Shown: positions 36,852 to 49,047, numbered from the stretch's first letter. The stretch: 64,000 nt of DNA from Noviherbaspirillum_A sp047237965 (GCF_047237965.1 NZ_JBDFLX010000001.1:248001-312000), one strand, 5' to 3'. Notes: generated from the letters alone by a model not told the origin. Numbers and translations are program-made.

Positions 36852-38114
36852 TTGAGTCTCAAGAACTTGCCATTCGAATGGCTGGTCGGCCTGCGCTATA
36901 CCCGCGCCGGCAAGCGCAGCGCGCGCAACAGTTTCATTTCCTTCATTTCCATGATCTCGATGGCCGGCATCGCGCTGGGCGTGGCCGCGCTGATCGTGGT
37001 GCTGTCGGTGATGAACGGCTTCCAGAAGGAGGTGCGCGACCGCATGTTGTCGGTGCTGGCCCATATCGAGGTGTTCGATCCCACCGGCGCCTTGCCCGAC
37101 TGGCAGCAGACCGCCAAGGAAGCCTTCATGGACCGCGAGGTCAAGGGCGCGGCGCCCTATGTCGCCGGACAGGCGATGATGACCCGCGACGACACCGTGC
37201 GCGGCGTGGTGGTGCGCGGCGTGCTGCCGCAGGAAGAGCCCAAGGTGTCGGATGTGGCGGCGCAGGTGAAGCAGGGCAGCTTCAATGACCTGCGGCCGGG
37301 CGAATTCAATATCGTGCTGGGGCTGGAACTGGCGCGCAGCATGCAGGCGCGGGTCGGCGACCGGGTCACGCTGATCGCGCCGCAGGGCCAGGTCACGCCG
37401 GCCGGCGTGATACCGCGCCTGAAGCAGTTCACCGTGGTCGGCATTTTCGAGGCCGGCCATTTCGAGTTCGATTCCTCGCTGGCCTTCATGCATCTGGAAG
37501 ACGCGGAAAAGATGTTCCGCCTGTCGGCCCCGTCCGGCCTGCGCTTGCGCATCGCCGACATGCAGCAGGCGCCGCAGGTGGCGCAGGACCTGTCGCGCAT
37601 CCTGTCCGGCGACGTGCTGATCCGCGACTGGTCGCAGCAGAACCGCAACTGGTTCGCCGCGGTGCAGACCGAAAAGCGCATGATGTTCATCATCCTGACC
37701 CTGATCATCGCGGTGGCCGCCTTCAACCTGGTGTCGACCCTGGTGATGACGGTGACCGACAAGCAGGCCGACATCGCGATCCTGCGCACGCTGGGCTCCT
37801 CGCCGGGCTCGATCATGAAGATCTTCATGATCCAGGGCGCGCTGGTGGGGCTGATCGGCACCGCGCTGGGCGTGGGCGGCGGCGTGCTGGTGGCGCTGAA
37901 CGTGGATGTGATCGTGCCCTTCATCGAGCACCTGCTGGGCGTGCAGTTCCTGCCGCGCGACATCTACCTGATCAGCGCCTTGCCGTCCGACCTGCGCTGG
38001 CCGGATGTCTGGACCATCGGCCTGGTGGCGGTGGTCTTGGCCTTCGTGGCGACGCTGTATCCGAGCTGGCGGGCGGCGCGGGTGCGCCCGGCAGAGGCGC
38101 TGCGCTATGAATGA
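36852..38114 (+). CDS. lolC: lipoprotein-releasing ABC permease LolC/LolE
   Basis: About 420 residues from a TTG at 36852, chosen because a caggag ribosome site lies 7 bp upstream. The protein then begins LSLKNLPFEWLVGLRYTRAGKR, as LolC/E proteins do. FtsX-type layout: first helix (FISMISMAGIALGVAALIVVLSVMNGF), a large periplasmic domain (about 50-270), then three helices. It extracts outer-membrane lipoproteins from the inner membrane with LolD. Only one permease gene is here, so it probably works as a homodimer (LolF-like). Confidence 0.93.
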   Translation: MSLKNLPFEWLVGLRYTRAGKRSARNSFISFISMISMAGIALGVAALIVVLSVMNGFQKEVRDRMLSVLAHIEVFDPTGALPDWQQTAKEAFMDREVKGAAPYVAGQAMMTRDDTVRGVVVRGVLPQEEPKVSDVAAQVKQGSFNDLRPGEFNIVLGLELARSMQARVGDRVTLIAPQGQVTPAGVIPRLKQFTVVGIFEAGHFEFDSSLAFMHLEDAEKMFRLSAPSGLRLRIADMQQAPQVAQDLSRILSGDVLIRDWSQQNRNWFAAVQTEKRMMFIILTLIIAVAAFNLVSTLVMTVTDKQADIAILRTLGSSPGSIMKIFMIQGALVGLIGTALGVGGGVLVALNVDVIVPFIEHLLGVQFLPRDIYLISALPSDLRWPDVWTIGLVAVVLAFVATLYPSWRAARVRPAEALRYE

Positions 38115-38874
38115 TCCGGAAATGACAACCATGAATAGCGTAATGAATCAGCAAAAAGCAGAGCAGAAGGCGGCAAGCCAGCCGCCGGCCGGCCAGGCGG
38201 TGCTGGCCTGCCAGGGCCTGGGCAAGACCTATACCCAGGGCAAGTATTCGGTGGACGTGCTGTCGGGCATCAGCTTCGAGGTGCATCGCGGCGAGCGGGT
38301 GGCCATCGTCGGCGCGTCCGGCTCCGGCAAATCCACGCTGCTGCACCTGCTGGGCGGGCTGGACGTGCCCAGCAGCGGCAAGGTCCAGCTGCAGGGCCGC
38401 GACTTCGCCTCGCTCGATGAAAAGACCCGCGGCCGGCTGCGCAATGAATCGCTGGGCTTCGTCTACCAGTTCCATCACCTGCTGCCCGAGTTTTCGGCGC
38501 TCGACAACGTGGCCATGCCGCTCCTGATACGTCGCATGCCGCGCAGCCAGGCGCACGAGATCGCCGCCGCCATCCTGGCCCGCGTCGGCCTGGAAAAGCG
38601 CATCACCCATGTGCCGGGCGAGCTGTCCGGCGGCGAGCGCCAGCGGGTGGCGCTGGCGCGGGCGCTGGTCACGCAGCCGGCCTGCGTGCTGGCCGACGAG
38701 CCCACCGGCAACCTCGACCGCCAGACCGCGCAGAAGACCTTCGACCTGATGCTGGAGCTGTCGCGCACGCTGGGCACGTCCTTCGTGATCGTCACGCATG
38801 ACATCGAGCTGGCGCGCCATTGCGACCGGGTGCTGCGGCTTTCCGACAATGGCTTGGAACCCTACGTGGACTGA
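38107..38874 (+). CDS. lolD: lipoprotein-releasing ATPase LolD
   Basis: 255 residues from ATG 38107, overlapping the lolC stop by 8 bp; nearby ATGs at 38122 and 38131 are also possible. Walker A VGASGSGKSTLL, the LolD-type Q-loop region FVYQFHHLLPEFSALDNV, signature LSGGERQRVALARAL and Walker B CVLADEPTGNLD are all intact. Confidence 0.96.
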   Translation: MNDPEMTTMNSVMNQQKAEQKAASQPPAGQAVLACQGLGKTYTQGKYSVDVLSGISFEVHRGERVAIVGASGSGKSTLLHLLGGLDVPSSGKVQLQGRDFASLDEKTRGRLRNESLGFVYQFHHLLPEFSALDNVAMPLLIRRMPRSQAHEIAAAILARVGLEKRITHVPGELSGGERQRVALARALVTQPACVLADEPTGNLDRQTAQKTFDLMLELSRTLGTSFVIVTHDIELARHCDRVLRLSDNGLEPYVD

Positions 38875-38886
38875 GGACAAACCGCG

Positions 38887-39684
38887 ATGTGGATAGACAC
38901 CCACTGCCACCTTGACGCCGGCGAATTCGGCGGCGCCTCCGATGCGATTGCGCGGCAGGCCGGGGAACAGGGCGTCGGCCAGATCGTGATCCCGGCAGTG
39001 GACCGGCACAACTTCGGCCTGGTGCGCGACCTGTCTGCCCGCCAGCCGAATTGCCGCTATGCGCTGGGCATCCACCCGATCTGCGTGCCGGGCGCCGGCG
39101 AGGAAGACCTCGACCTGCTGCGACAGACCGTGCTGGGCGCGATGGACGATCCGAACCTGGTGGCGATCGGCGAGATCGGCCTGGACTTCTTCCTGCCCAA
39201 TCTGTGCGAGCCGGCGATGCGGCAGAAGCAGGAATACTTTTATCAGGAGCAGCTCAAGCTGGCGCGCGACGTCGGCCTGCCGGTGCTGCTCCATGTGCGC
39301 CGCTCGCAGGACATCATCCTGAAATACCTGCGCCGCATCAGCCTGCCGGGCGGCATCGCCCATGCCTTCAACGGCAGCTTTCAGCAGGCGGAAACCTTTA
39401 TCGCACTCGGATTCAAGCTCGGCTTTGGCGGCGCAATGACCTTTCCGCGCGCGCTGCAGATACGCCGGCTGGCCTCCACGGTGCCGGCCCCGGCGCTGGT
39501 GCTGGAAACCGATGCGCCGGACATTTCTCCGGTATGGCTGCACCCGCAGCGCAACACTCCCGAACAACTGCCGCGCATCGGCGCGGTGCTGGCCGAGCTG
39601 CGAAGCATGCCGGTCGACGAGATCGCCTCCCTCACCACCGCGAACGCGCATGCCGCGCTGCCGCGGCTGCAGCTACCCGCCTAA
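38887..39684 (+). CDS. TatD-family metal-dependent hydrolase
   Basis: 265 residues. The metal-binding start WIDTHCHLD, IGEIGLDFF (Glu), LLHVRRSQD (His), GIAHAFNGS (His) and LETDAPDISP (Asp) define the TatD DNase family. It lies 12 bp after lolD and 5 bp before comEC. Likely a 3'-5' exonuclease or general deoxyribonuclease; substrate not shown by sequence. Confidence 0.93.
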   Translation: MWIDTHCHLDAGEFGGASDAIARQAGEQGVGQIVIPAVDRHNFGLVRDLSARQPNCRYALGIHPICVPGAGEEDLDLLRQTVLGAMDDPNLVAIGEIGLDFFLPNLCEPAMRQKQEYFYQEQLKLARDVGLPVLLHVRRSQDIILKYLRRISLPGGIAHAFNGSFQQAETFIALGFKLGFGGAMTFPRALQIRRLASTVPAPALVLETDAPDISPVWLHPQRNTPEQLPRIGAVLAELRSMPVDEIASLTTANAHAALPRLQLPA

Positions 39685-39689
39685 TCGCC

Positions 39690-42116
39690 GTGCGCAGCCT
39701 GCTGCTCGGATTCGCATCCGGCGTCGGCCTGCTGCAGACCCGGCCCGCGCTGCCCGGCGTCATGCAAACCGTTTTGCTGCTTGCTGCCCTGTTGCTGGCG
39801 GCCGTGCTGGCCTGCCGCATGCGGCGCGCTTCGACGCGCGTGCTGGCCCGCACCGCAAGCGGCGCCATCGCCGGTTTTTTGTGGGCCGCGCTGCTGGCCA
39901 CGCACTACCTTGCCGAGGAACTGCCCGTCGCGCTGGAAGGACAGGAAATCACGGTGACCGGCGTAATCGCCAACCTGCCATATCGCTTCGAGCGCGGCCT
40001 GCGCTTTCACTTCGCGGTCGAGCAGGCGGCAAGTGCCGGGGGCGGCGCGCTGACGCTGCCGTCGCGGATCGCGCTGTCCTGGTATGACGATCCGCGCGCG
40101 AAACTGTCGCCGCCGGTCCTGCGTCCGGGAGAGCGCTGGCAGCTGTCGGTGAAACTGAAGCGGCCGCATGGCAATGCCAACCCGGGCGGATTCGACTACG
40201 AGGTCTGGCTGCTGGAGCAGGGCCTGCGCGCCACCGGCAGCGTACGCGGGCTGGGTCCTGACAGCGGCAATCGCAGGCTAGCCGCCTTTGTCTTCAGCCC
40301 GACGGCCATGGTCGAACGTTGCCGCGGCTGGCTGCGCGAGCGGATGGCGAAGGTGCTGGCCGGGCAGCGCTATGCGGGCGTGATCATTGCGCTGGTCATT
40401 GGCGACCAGCGTGACATAGGCCAGGACGACTGGAAGGTCTTCACCCGCACCGGCATTGGCCACCTGGTGTCGATCTCGGGCCTGCATATCACCATGGTCG
40501 CCGGCCTGTTCGCGGCGCTGGTGCAGGCCTTGTGGCGACGCTCCTTCCACACCCGCGCCCAATTGCCGCTCCTGCTGCCGGCGCAGAAGGTGGCCGCGCT
40601 GGCCGGCACGGCGGCGGCGCTGGTCTATGTGCTGCTGGCGGGCTTCGGCGTGCCGGCCCAGCGCACGCTCTACATGATTGCCGTGCTCGGCATGGCGCTG
40701 TGGACCGGGCGCATCGCCAGCGTGTCGCATGTGCTGTGCACCGCGCTGGCGGTGGTGCTGCTGCTGGACCCGTGGGCGGTGCTGTGGCCCGGTTTCTGGC
40801 TGTCGTTCAGCGCGGTGGCGGTGATCCTGTATGTCTCGGTCGGACGCGCGCGCCCGGCGTGCCAGGATGGCGCGGCATCGCGCATGCAGGCGCTGTCCGA
40901 CGCCGCACGCACCCAGTATGCGGTGACGGTCGGCCTGGTGCCATTGACGCTGCTGCTGTTCGGCCAGATCTCGCTGGTCAGTCCGCTGGCCAATGCGATT
41001 GCCATTCCGCTGGTGAGCTTCGCGGTCACGCCGCTAGCGCTGGCCGGCAGCGTCGCGCCGGCGCCGCTGTCGGCCTGGCTGCTTCTGGCGGCGCACTGGC
41101 TGGTGGCGCAGCTGGCGCTGCTGCTGGAATGGCTTAGCGGCTTCGCGCTGGCGGTGTGGACAGCGCCGATACCGCAATGGTGGATGTTTGCGCTGGGCCT
41201 GGCCGGCATGCTGTGGCTGCTCGCGCCACGCGGCTGGCCGGCACGTTGGCTGGGCCTGCTGCTGTGGCTGCCGCTGCTGCTGAATGCGTCCGATGCGCCG
41301 GAGCATGGGTTTCGCGTGACGGCCTTCGATGTGGGGCAGGGCAATGCGCTGCTGGTGGAAACCGCAAGCCATCGCCTGCTGTATGACACCGGGCCGGCCT
41401 ATACGCCCGATTCGGATGGCGGCAGCCGCGTGATCCTGCCGTACTTGCGCTATCGCGGCATCAGCCGGCTGGATGCGATGCTGGTCTCCCACAGCGACAT
41501 CGACCATGCCGGCGGCGCCTTGTCGGTGCTGGACGAAATCGACGTCGGCTGGGTCGGCTCCTCGCTCGAACCGGACCACGAGATCATCAACCAGGCCAGC
41601 CGCCACAGCCGCTGCCTGGCCGGGCAGAACTGGACCTGGGACGGCGTGCGTTTCGAGATGCTGCATCCGACGCCCTCCATCTACGACATTCCCGGCCAGA
41701 AGCCCAATGGCCGCAGCTGCACGTTAAAGGTCAGCGCCGGCGGCGTCTCGATGCTGCTGGCCGGCGACATCGAGGCGCCGCAGGAATCGCTGCTGCTGTC
41801 GGGCATGCCGCAGCGTTTGCCATCGACCGTGCTGCTGGCGCCGCACCACGGCAGCGGCACCTCGTCCACGTCGGATTTTCTGGATGCGGTGGCGCCGCAG
41901 ATCGCGGTATTCCAGGTCGGGTACCGCAATCGCTACCGGCATCCGAAGGCGGAGGTGGAGCAGCGCTATGCGGCGCGCGGCATCAGGCGGCTGCGTTCGG
42001 ATCTGGATGGCGCCGTGATGCTGGACTTCGCCGCCAGCGGGGGTGGCGAAGTGCCGGCAGCCGTCGGCGTCGAAACCCGCAGGCTGACGCAAAAGCGCTA
42101 CTGGTTTGGCAGGTAG
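39690..42116 (+). CDS. comEC: DNA uptake channel ComEC/Rec2
   Basis: About 808 residues from a GTG at 39690 just after the tatD stop. An N-terminal DUF4131 region (helices, then the OB-like segment EGQEITVTGVIANLPYRFERGLRFHF) comes first. The Competence channel follows (VIIALVIGDQRDIGQDDWKVFTRTGIGHLVSISGLHITM onward, about 10 helices). The C-terminus is a metallo-beta-lactamase-like domain (DVGQGNALLVE, VSHSDIDHAGG, LAPHHGS). In competent bacteria it moves single-stranded DNA across the inner membrane. No pilus genes are in view. Confidence 0.94.
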   Translation: MRSLLLGFASGVGLLQTRPALPGVMQTVLLLAALLLAAVLACRMRRASTRVLARTASGAIAGFLWAALLATHYLAEELPVALEGQEITVTGVIANLPYRFERGLRFHFAVEQAASAGGGALTLPSRIALSWYDDPRAKLSPPVLRPGERWQLSVKLKRPHGNANPGGFDYEVWLLEQGLRATGSVRGLGPDSGNRRLAAFVFSPTAMVERCRGWLRERMAKVLAGQRYAGVIIALVIGDQRDIGQDDWKVFTRTGIGHLVSISGLHITMVAGLFAALVQALWRRSFHTRAQLPLLLPAQKVAALAGTAAALVYVLLAGFGVPAQRTLYMIAVLGMALWTGRIASVSHVLCTALAVVLLLDPWAVLWPGFWLSFSAVAVILYVSVGRARPACQDGAASRMQALSDAARTQYAVTVGLVPLTLLLFGQISLVSPLANAIAIPLVSFAVTPLALAGSVAPAPLSAWLLLAAHWLVAQLALLLEWLSGFALAVWTAPIPQWWMFALGLAGMLWLLAPRGWPARWLGLLLWLPLLLNASDAPEHGFRVTAFDVGQGNALLVETASHRLLYDTGPAYTPDSDGGSRVILPYLRYRGISRLDAMLVSHSDIDHAGGALSVLDEIDVGWVGSSLEPDHEIINQASRHSRCLAGQNWTWDGVRFEMLHPTPSIYDIPGQKPNGRSCTLKVSAGGVSMLLAGDIEAPQESLLLSGMPQRLPSTVLLAPHHGSGTSSTSDFLDAVAPQIAVFQVGYRNRYRHPKAEVEQRYAARGIRRLRSDLDGAVMLDFAASGGGEVPAAVGVETRRLTQKRYWFGR

Positions 42117-42267
42117 CGGAAGAAGCGCAGCAAGGACATTCCAGGCGGTATCGCCCCGGCGTTGCGCATGTCAGCGGCTGCACCCGATGTTCGCGGAGGT
42201 GGGGAAATAAACCTGGAGACGCCTGCCATCTCCGGCCTCTCCAGTCAGGGCTCAATTCGTTTATCGC

Positions 42268-42533
42268 CTACTGGCCCCGAGTCCGGTCGTTAGACATGAT
42301 GATGGTATTCGTGGAATTTGTTGCGCTAAGCGCATCGCCCTCGTGGCCGTGGTAGTCGGGCAAATTGCGGTGGCTGGGATTCTCGCAATCAGCGCCGCCG
42401 GCCACTGCATCAAGACTGCTTTCCGATAAGGTCTGATTGTCGCTGGAACTTTCGGAGGCGGCACTGCCAGTGTCAATGCTGCCGAAATCTGCTTTGCCAG
42501 TGCCGGCCGACTGTTTTTGGGTTCATCGCTCAC
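42268..42533 (-). pseudogene. double-glycine leader precursor-like peptide, frameshifted in an A5 run
   Basis: A GTG at 42533 has an aggat-type ribosome site and starts V/M-S-D-E-P-K. If the A5 run (42514-42518) had one more A, the frame would continue to the TAG at 42268. That peptide would be about 88 residues and contain TLSESSLDAVAGG-ADCENPSHR. LSxxxLDAVxGG is the double-glycine leader pattern of Nif11-like and related ribosomal peptide precursors. The downstream part is polar, with one Cys and several His. Without the extra A the frame runs to 42261 and loses the motif. Sequencing error, real mutation or slippage could explain it. Confidence 0.45.
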
Positions 42534-42600
42534 AATCCGGATCCTCAGCAAGCGGTTTATATTTTTGTCACAATCATTCGATGAACGAATATTTGGTGAC

Positions 42601-42801
42601 CTAGCTTTCGTGCGTTGATCGCTCAAACATAATCCGGTATTCATCAATTCTTTCCGGGCGGGATGACTCGCCGGCTGGGCTAATGGCGTCATCAGCGCTG
42701 GCTTCCGCATGGATCATCGCCTGCTGGAACGAGGTGGTGGGAGGGGAAGGCTGGCTTTCTTTTGAGGCATCACCAGCTTTCCCTGTCAGGTGCAATGTCA
42801 T
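42601..42801 (-). CDS. possible small polar protein upstream of the precursor-like peptide
   Basis: 66 codons from ATG 42801 (MTLHLTGKAGDASKESQPSPP...), hydrophilic and Ser/Glu-rich, no GG motif. It ends 67 bp before the precursor-like gene on the same strand and could be co-transcribed. The ribosome site is weak and the 5' part abuts the divergent EamA gene. Confidence 0.35.
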   Translation of the reverse strand: MTLHLTGKAGDASKESQPSPPTTSFQQAMIHAEASADDAISPAGESSRPERIDEYRIMFERSTHES

Positions 42802-42848
42802 GCCGGCGGATACGTTCCGCAAGCTTTGAACCATACGAAAGAAAAACA

Positions 42849-43697
42849 ATGACGATGCGCACCGCCTGCCTGACCATCCTCGCCATGCTGGCCTTCGCCG
42901 CCAACTCCCTGCTGTGCCGGCTGGCTCTGAAGGACGGGCATATCGATGCAGCCAGCTTCACCGCCTTGCGCATCGGTTCGGGCGCGCTGGTGCTGGCGCT
43001 GGTCATCCGCGCGCGCGGCGCGCGGCCGCTCGCCGCCGGCAACTGGCGTTCGGCCTGGGCGCTGTTCGTCTATGCCGCCGGCTTTTCCACTGCCTACCTC
43101 GGGCTGTCCGCCGCGACCGGCGCCCTGGTGCTGTTCGGCGCGGTGCAGGCAACCATGATTGGCTACGGCCTGTATGCCGGCGAAAGAATGACGGCGCGGC
43201 AGGTGGCCGGGCTGGCGATCGCGGCGGCCGGCCTGACAGCCTTGCTGTTGCCCGGTCTCGCGGCGCCGTCCTTGCCGCATGCGCTGCTGATGGCCATTGC
43301 CGGCGTCGCCTGGGGCGTGTATTCCCTGCGGGCCAAGGGCGCCGGCGATCCGGCCAATGCCACCGCCGGCAATTTCCTGCGGGCGGCGCCCATGGCGCTG
43401 GCGCTCGGGCTGGCCTGGCTGCCGTGGTCGCGCATCGGAAGCGCCGGCATCGCCTATGCGCTCGCTTCGGGCGCGCTGGCTTCCGGCCTGGGTTATGTGA
43501 TCTGGTACCAGGCCTTGCGCGGCCTGAATGCGACGACGGCTGCCAGCGTGCAGCTGTGCGTGCCGGTGCTGGCCACGCTGGGCGGCGTGCTGCTGCTGTC
43601 GGAACCGCTTTCCTGGCGTCTGCTGTATTCGGCCGTGGCGATTCTGGGTGGCCTGGCGCTGGTCATATTGGGAAAGGCCAGGCCGCGGCAGGGATGA
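42849..43697 (+). CDS. EamA/DMT-family transporter
   Basis: About 282 residues from ATG 42849 (MTMRTACLTILAMLAFAANSLLCRLAL). Ten predicted helices in two EamA repeats; the second contains AIAGVAWGVYSL and YVIWYQALRGLNATTAASVQLCVPVLATLGGVLLLSEPLSW, hallmarks of drug/metabolite exporters. The substrate is unknown. It is flanked on both sides by the double-glycine peptide genes. Confidence 0.88.
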   Translation: MTMRTACLTILAMLAFAANSLLCRLALKDGHIDAASFTALRIGSGALVLALVIRARGARPLAAGNWRSAWALFVYAAGFSTAYLGLSAATGALVLFGAVQATMIGYGLYAGERMTARQVAGLAIAAAGLTALLLPGLAAPSLPHALLMAIAGVAWGVYSLRAKGAGDPANATAGNFLRAAPMALALGLAWLPWSRIGSAGIAYALASGALASGLGYVIWYQALRGLNATTAASVQLCVPVLATLGGVLLLSEPLSWRLLYSAVAILGGLALVILGKARPRQG

Positions 43698-43926
43698 GTG
43701 CCGGGCTGGTTTTCCAACGGACGCAGGCTGCGTCCCGGGCAGGTATTACCCGCATGCCCGGGCCGAAACCGCGCCGGGCTTGATTTATTCGGTCATCGAT
43801 TCACCGTTTCATGGATACCGGCATCGAATTTGATCACGAAAGAAATGTCGCGCAAATGTGCGATTAAAGAACTTGTCGTCAGAACGATATTTGCGACGAG
43901 AACCGATCGATGCCAGGGAGCATGCC

Positions 43927-44127
43927 ATGAAGCATAGCCAGAACCAGAATGGACAAGCCAGCGCAAGCGACCCGCAGGCCGGAACGGATGCCGAGCTTTC
44001 CGACGATATGCTTGATGCGATCACGGGCGGTGGGAGCAATGCCGTGCCGACCGACATCGAACCCGAACCGGTCGCCAAACCGATCAATGATCTGGTCGGA
44101 AGAGTCGTGAGTAAAAACTTCGCCTGA
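43927..44127 (+). CDS. double-glycine leader precursor-like peptide
   Basis: 66 residues from ATG 43927, with an agggag ribosome site 6 bp upstream. The polar N-terminus (MKHSQNQNGQASASDPQAGTDAE) leads into LSDDMLDAITGG-GSNAV. This is the same LSxxxLDAxxGG pattern as the peptide at 42268-42533. The tail after the double glycine (about 31 residues, Pro/Val-rich, no Cys) would be the core if it is processed. No modification enzyme or C39-peptidase transporter is within the window. Precursor of a ribosomal peptide is an inference. Confidence 0.6.
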   Translation: MKHSQNQNGQASASDPQAGTDAELSDDMLDAITGGGSNAVPTDIEPEPVAKPINDLVGRVVSKNFA

Positions 44128-44213
44128 TATCGCTTTCCGCCCTCGCGCAAAGGCGTGGCCCGGCATTCCCGTAGAATGCCCTCTCCGACATCAACGCCTC
44201 GCCGCAGCAGTCC

Positions 44214-45005
44214 ATGACCCAGCAGCTGATCCAGTTCGTCCACGCCAACAGTTTCCCAGCCGATACCTACCGTGTGTTTTTCAGCCACCTGAAGGCGCAC
44301 TACACGATTTCCGCCTTGCCGCTGCATGCCCACAATCCCGACTATCCGATCGAGAACGGCTGGGCGGCGCTGGTGGAGGAACTGGTGGATGCGCTCGACC
44401 CGCGCCATCCGGCCATCCTGGTCGGGCATTCGATGGGCGGCATGCTGAGCCTGATGGCGGCGCGCGCCCGGCCCGATCTGGTGCGGGCGGTGGTGCTGCT
44501 GGATGCGCCGGTCGTGGCCGGCTGGCGCGCCTTGCTGCTGCGCATCGCCAAGGCGGTGGGTCTGGACCGCAAGCTGTCGCCGGCGCGGTTTTCCGAAAAG
44601 CGCCGCAACCGGTTTCCCGACCGCGAAGCGGCTTACCAGCACTACGCCGCCAAGCCGCTGTTTGCCGCCTGGCCGCCCGCCGTGCTGCGCGACTACGTCG
44701 AACACGGCACCGTGGCGGCCGACGAGGGCCTGACGCTGCGCTTCACCCGCGAAGCGGAAACCGCGGTCTACCGGAGTCTGCCGCATCACCTCGGTTCGCT
44801 GCTCAAGGGCAATTTCCCGGTGCCGGTGGGCTTCATCGGCGGCGCCGACTCGGTGGAGTGCCGCCAGGCCGGGCTGCGCGCCACCCGGCGCCTGGTCGGC
44901 CGGCATTTCCGCAGGATACCCGGCGGCCACCTTTTCCCGATGGAACATCCGGCGGCCGCCGCCGGCGCGGTGCACCAGATGGTGCAGGCGCTGCTGCACG
45001 CCTGA
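44214..45005 (+). CDS. alpha/beta hydrolase
   Basis: 263 residues. The nucleophile elbow is VGHSMGGML; the catalytic His is probably in GGHLFPMEHP, and the acid near FIGGADSVE. No signal peptide. Substrate unknown. It follows the precursor-like peptide by 86 bp and precedes pyrG. Confidence 0.88.
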   Translation: MTQQLIQFVHANSFPADTYRVFFSHLKAHYTISALPLHAHNPDYPIENGWAALVEELVDALDPRHPAILVGHSMGGMLSLMAARARPDLVRAVVLLDAPVVAGWRALLLRIAKAVGLDRKLSPARFSEKRRNRFPDREAAYQHYAAKPLFAAWPPAVLRDYVEHGTVAADEGLTLRFTREAETAVYRSLPHHLGSLLKGNFPVPVGFIGGADSVECRQAGLRATRRLVGRHFRRIPGGHLFPMEHPAAAAGAVHQMVQALLHA

Positions 45006-45126
45006 ATTGCGCGCCTGCAACATTCCGGCTTTAGCGGAATCAATGACCCTGCCTGCGACGGCTGGAACCAAAAGGGTTTGCGGTATAATTTCCATTTCCC
45101 GCACGTGCCGTTCGGCACCATCTGTA

Positions 45127-47636
<2,510 letters not shown>

Positions 47637-47711
47637 GGCGTCAGGCAGCCAAAGAACAACGGGCCCGGCACGGCGGCCCGCACCTTTTTCGTACACATTG
47701 GAGAGACTTGA

Positions 47712-48995
47712 ATGAGCGCTATTGTTGACATTATCGGCCGCGAAGTAATCGATTCCCGTGGCAACCCGACCGTTGAATGCGATGTGCTGCTGGAATCCGG
47801 CGTGATGGGCCGCGCCGCCGTGCCGTCGGGCGCATCGACCGGTTCGCGGGAAGCCATCGAGCTGCGCGACGGCGACAAGAGCCGCTACTTCGGCAAGGGT
47901 GTGTTGAAGGCCTGCGAGAACATCAACACCGAGATCTCCGAAGCCATCATGGGCCTGGACGCCAATGAGCAGGCCTTCCTGGACCGCACCCTGATCGACC
48001 TCGACGGCACCGAGAACAAGGCCCGCCTGGGCGCCAACGCCACCCTGGCCGTGTCGATGGCCGTGGCCAAGGCGGCCGCCGAGGAAGCCGGCCTTCCGCT
48101 GTACCGCTACTTCGGCGGTTCGGGTGCGATGCAGATGCCGGTGCCGATGATGAACGTGATCAATGGCGGCGCCCATGCCGACAACAACCTGGACCTGCAG
48201 GAATTCATGATCATCCCGGTCGGCGCGCCCAGCTTCCGCGAAGCGATCCGCTACGGCGCCGAGGTGTTCCACACCCTGAAGAAGATCCTGCACGAGAACA
48301 AGCTGACGACCGCGGTCGGCGACGAAGGCGGCTTCGCGCCGTCGGTGGCCAACCATGAGGCGGCGATCAAGCTGATCCTGCAGGCCATCGAGCAGGCCGG
48401 CTACGAGCCGGGCACCCAGATCGCGCTGGGCCTGGACTGCGCCGCTTCCGAGTTCTACAAGGATGGCAAGTACCGCCTGGACGGCGAAGGCCTGGCGCTG
48501 TCGTCGTCGGACTTCACCAACCTGCTGGCGACCTGGTGCGACAAGTACCCGATCATCTCGATCGAGGACGGCATGGCCGAGAACGACTGGGAAGGCTGGG
48601 CCACGCTGACCAGGACCCTTGGCAAGCGGATCCAGCTGGTGGGCGACGACCTGTTCGTCACCAACACCAAGATCCTGCGTGAAGGCATCCAGAAGGACAT
48701 TGCCAACTCGATCCTGATCAAGATCAACCAGATCGGCACCCTGACCGAGACCTTCGCCGCGATCGAAATGGCCAAGCGCGCCGGCTACACCGCGGTGATC
48801 TCGCACCGTTCCGGCGAGACCGAGGACTCGACCATTGCCGACATCGCCGTCGGCACCAACGCGCTGCAGATCAAGACCGGCTCGATGTCCCGTTCGGACC
48901 GCATGGCCAAGTACAACCAGCTGCTGCGCATCGAGGAAGACCTGGGCGACATCGCCACCTACCCAGGCCGCGAAGCGTTTTACAACCTGAAGTAA
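47712..48995 (+). CDS. eno: enolase
   Basis: 427 residues, 2-phosphoglycerate to PEP. Marks: IIGREVIDSRGNPTVE, VPSGASTGSREA, GDEGGFAPS, the Mg ligands in LGLDCAAS, SIEDGMAEND and VGDDLFVTN, the active-site Lys in LIKINQIGTLTE, and SHRSGETED. A ggagag ribosome site precedes the ATG. Confidence 0.98.
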   Translation: MSAIVDIIGREVIDSRGNPTVECDVLLESGVMGRAAVPSGASTGSREAIELRDGDKSRYFGKGVLKACENINTEISEAIMGLDANEQAFLDRTLIDLDGTENKARLGANATLAVSMAVAKAAAEEAGLPLYRYFGGSGAMQMPVPMMNVINGGAHADNNLDLQEFMIIPVGAPSFREAIRYGAEVFHTLKKILHENKLTTAVGDEGGFAPSVANHEAAIKLILQAIEQAGYEPGTQIALGLDCAASEFYKDGKYRLDGEGLALSSSDFTNLLATWCDKYPIISIEDGMAENDWEGWATLTRTLGKRIQLVGDDLFVTNTKILREGIQKDIANSILIKINQIGTLTETFAAIEMAKRAGYTAVISHRSGETEDSTIADIAVGTNALQIKTGSMSRSDRMAKYNQLLRIEEDLGDIATYPGREAFYNLK

Positions 48996-49047
48996 CCCGC
49001 CCCCGCCGGCGGTGCGTGCCGCCGGCTGATACTTGCGAAGTGCGTCC

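Noticed and set aside
39051..39689. Upstream extension of the comEC frame through tatD
   Set aside because: The sequence is the tatD gene in another frame; comEC starts at the GTG just after the tatD stop.
47655..47692. Terminator between kdsA and eno
   Set aside because: Only a 6-bp GC stem with a distant T run; too weak to list.
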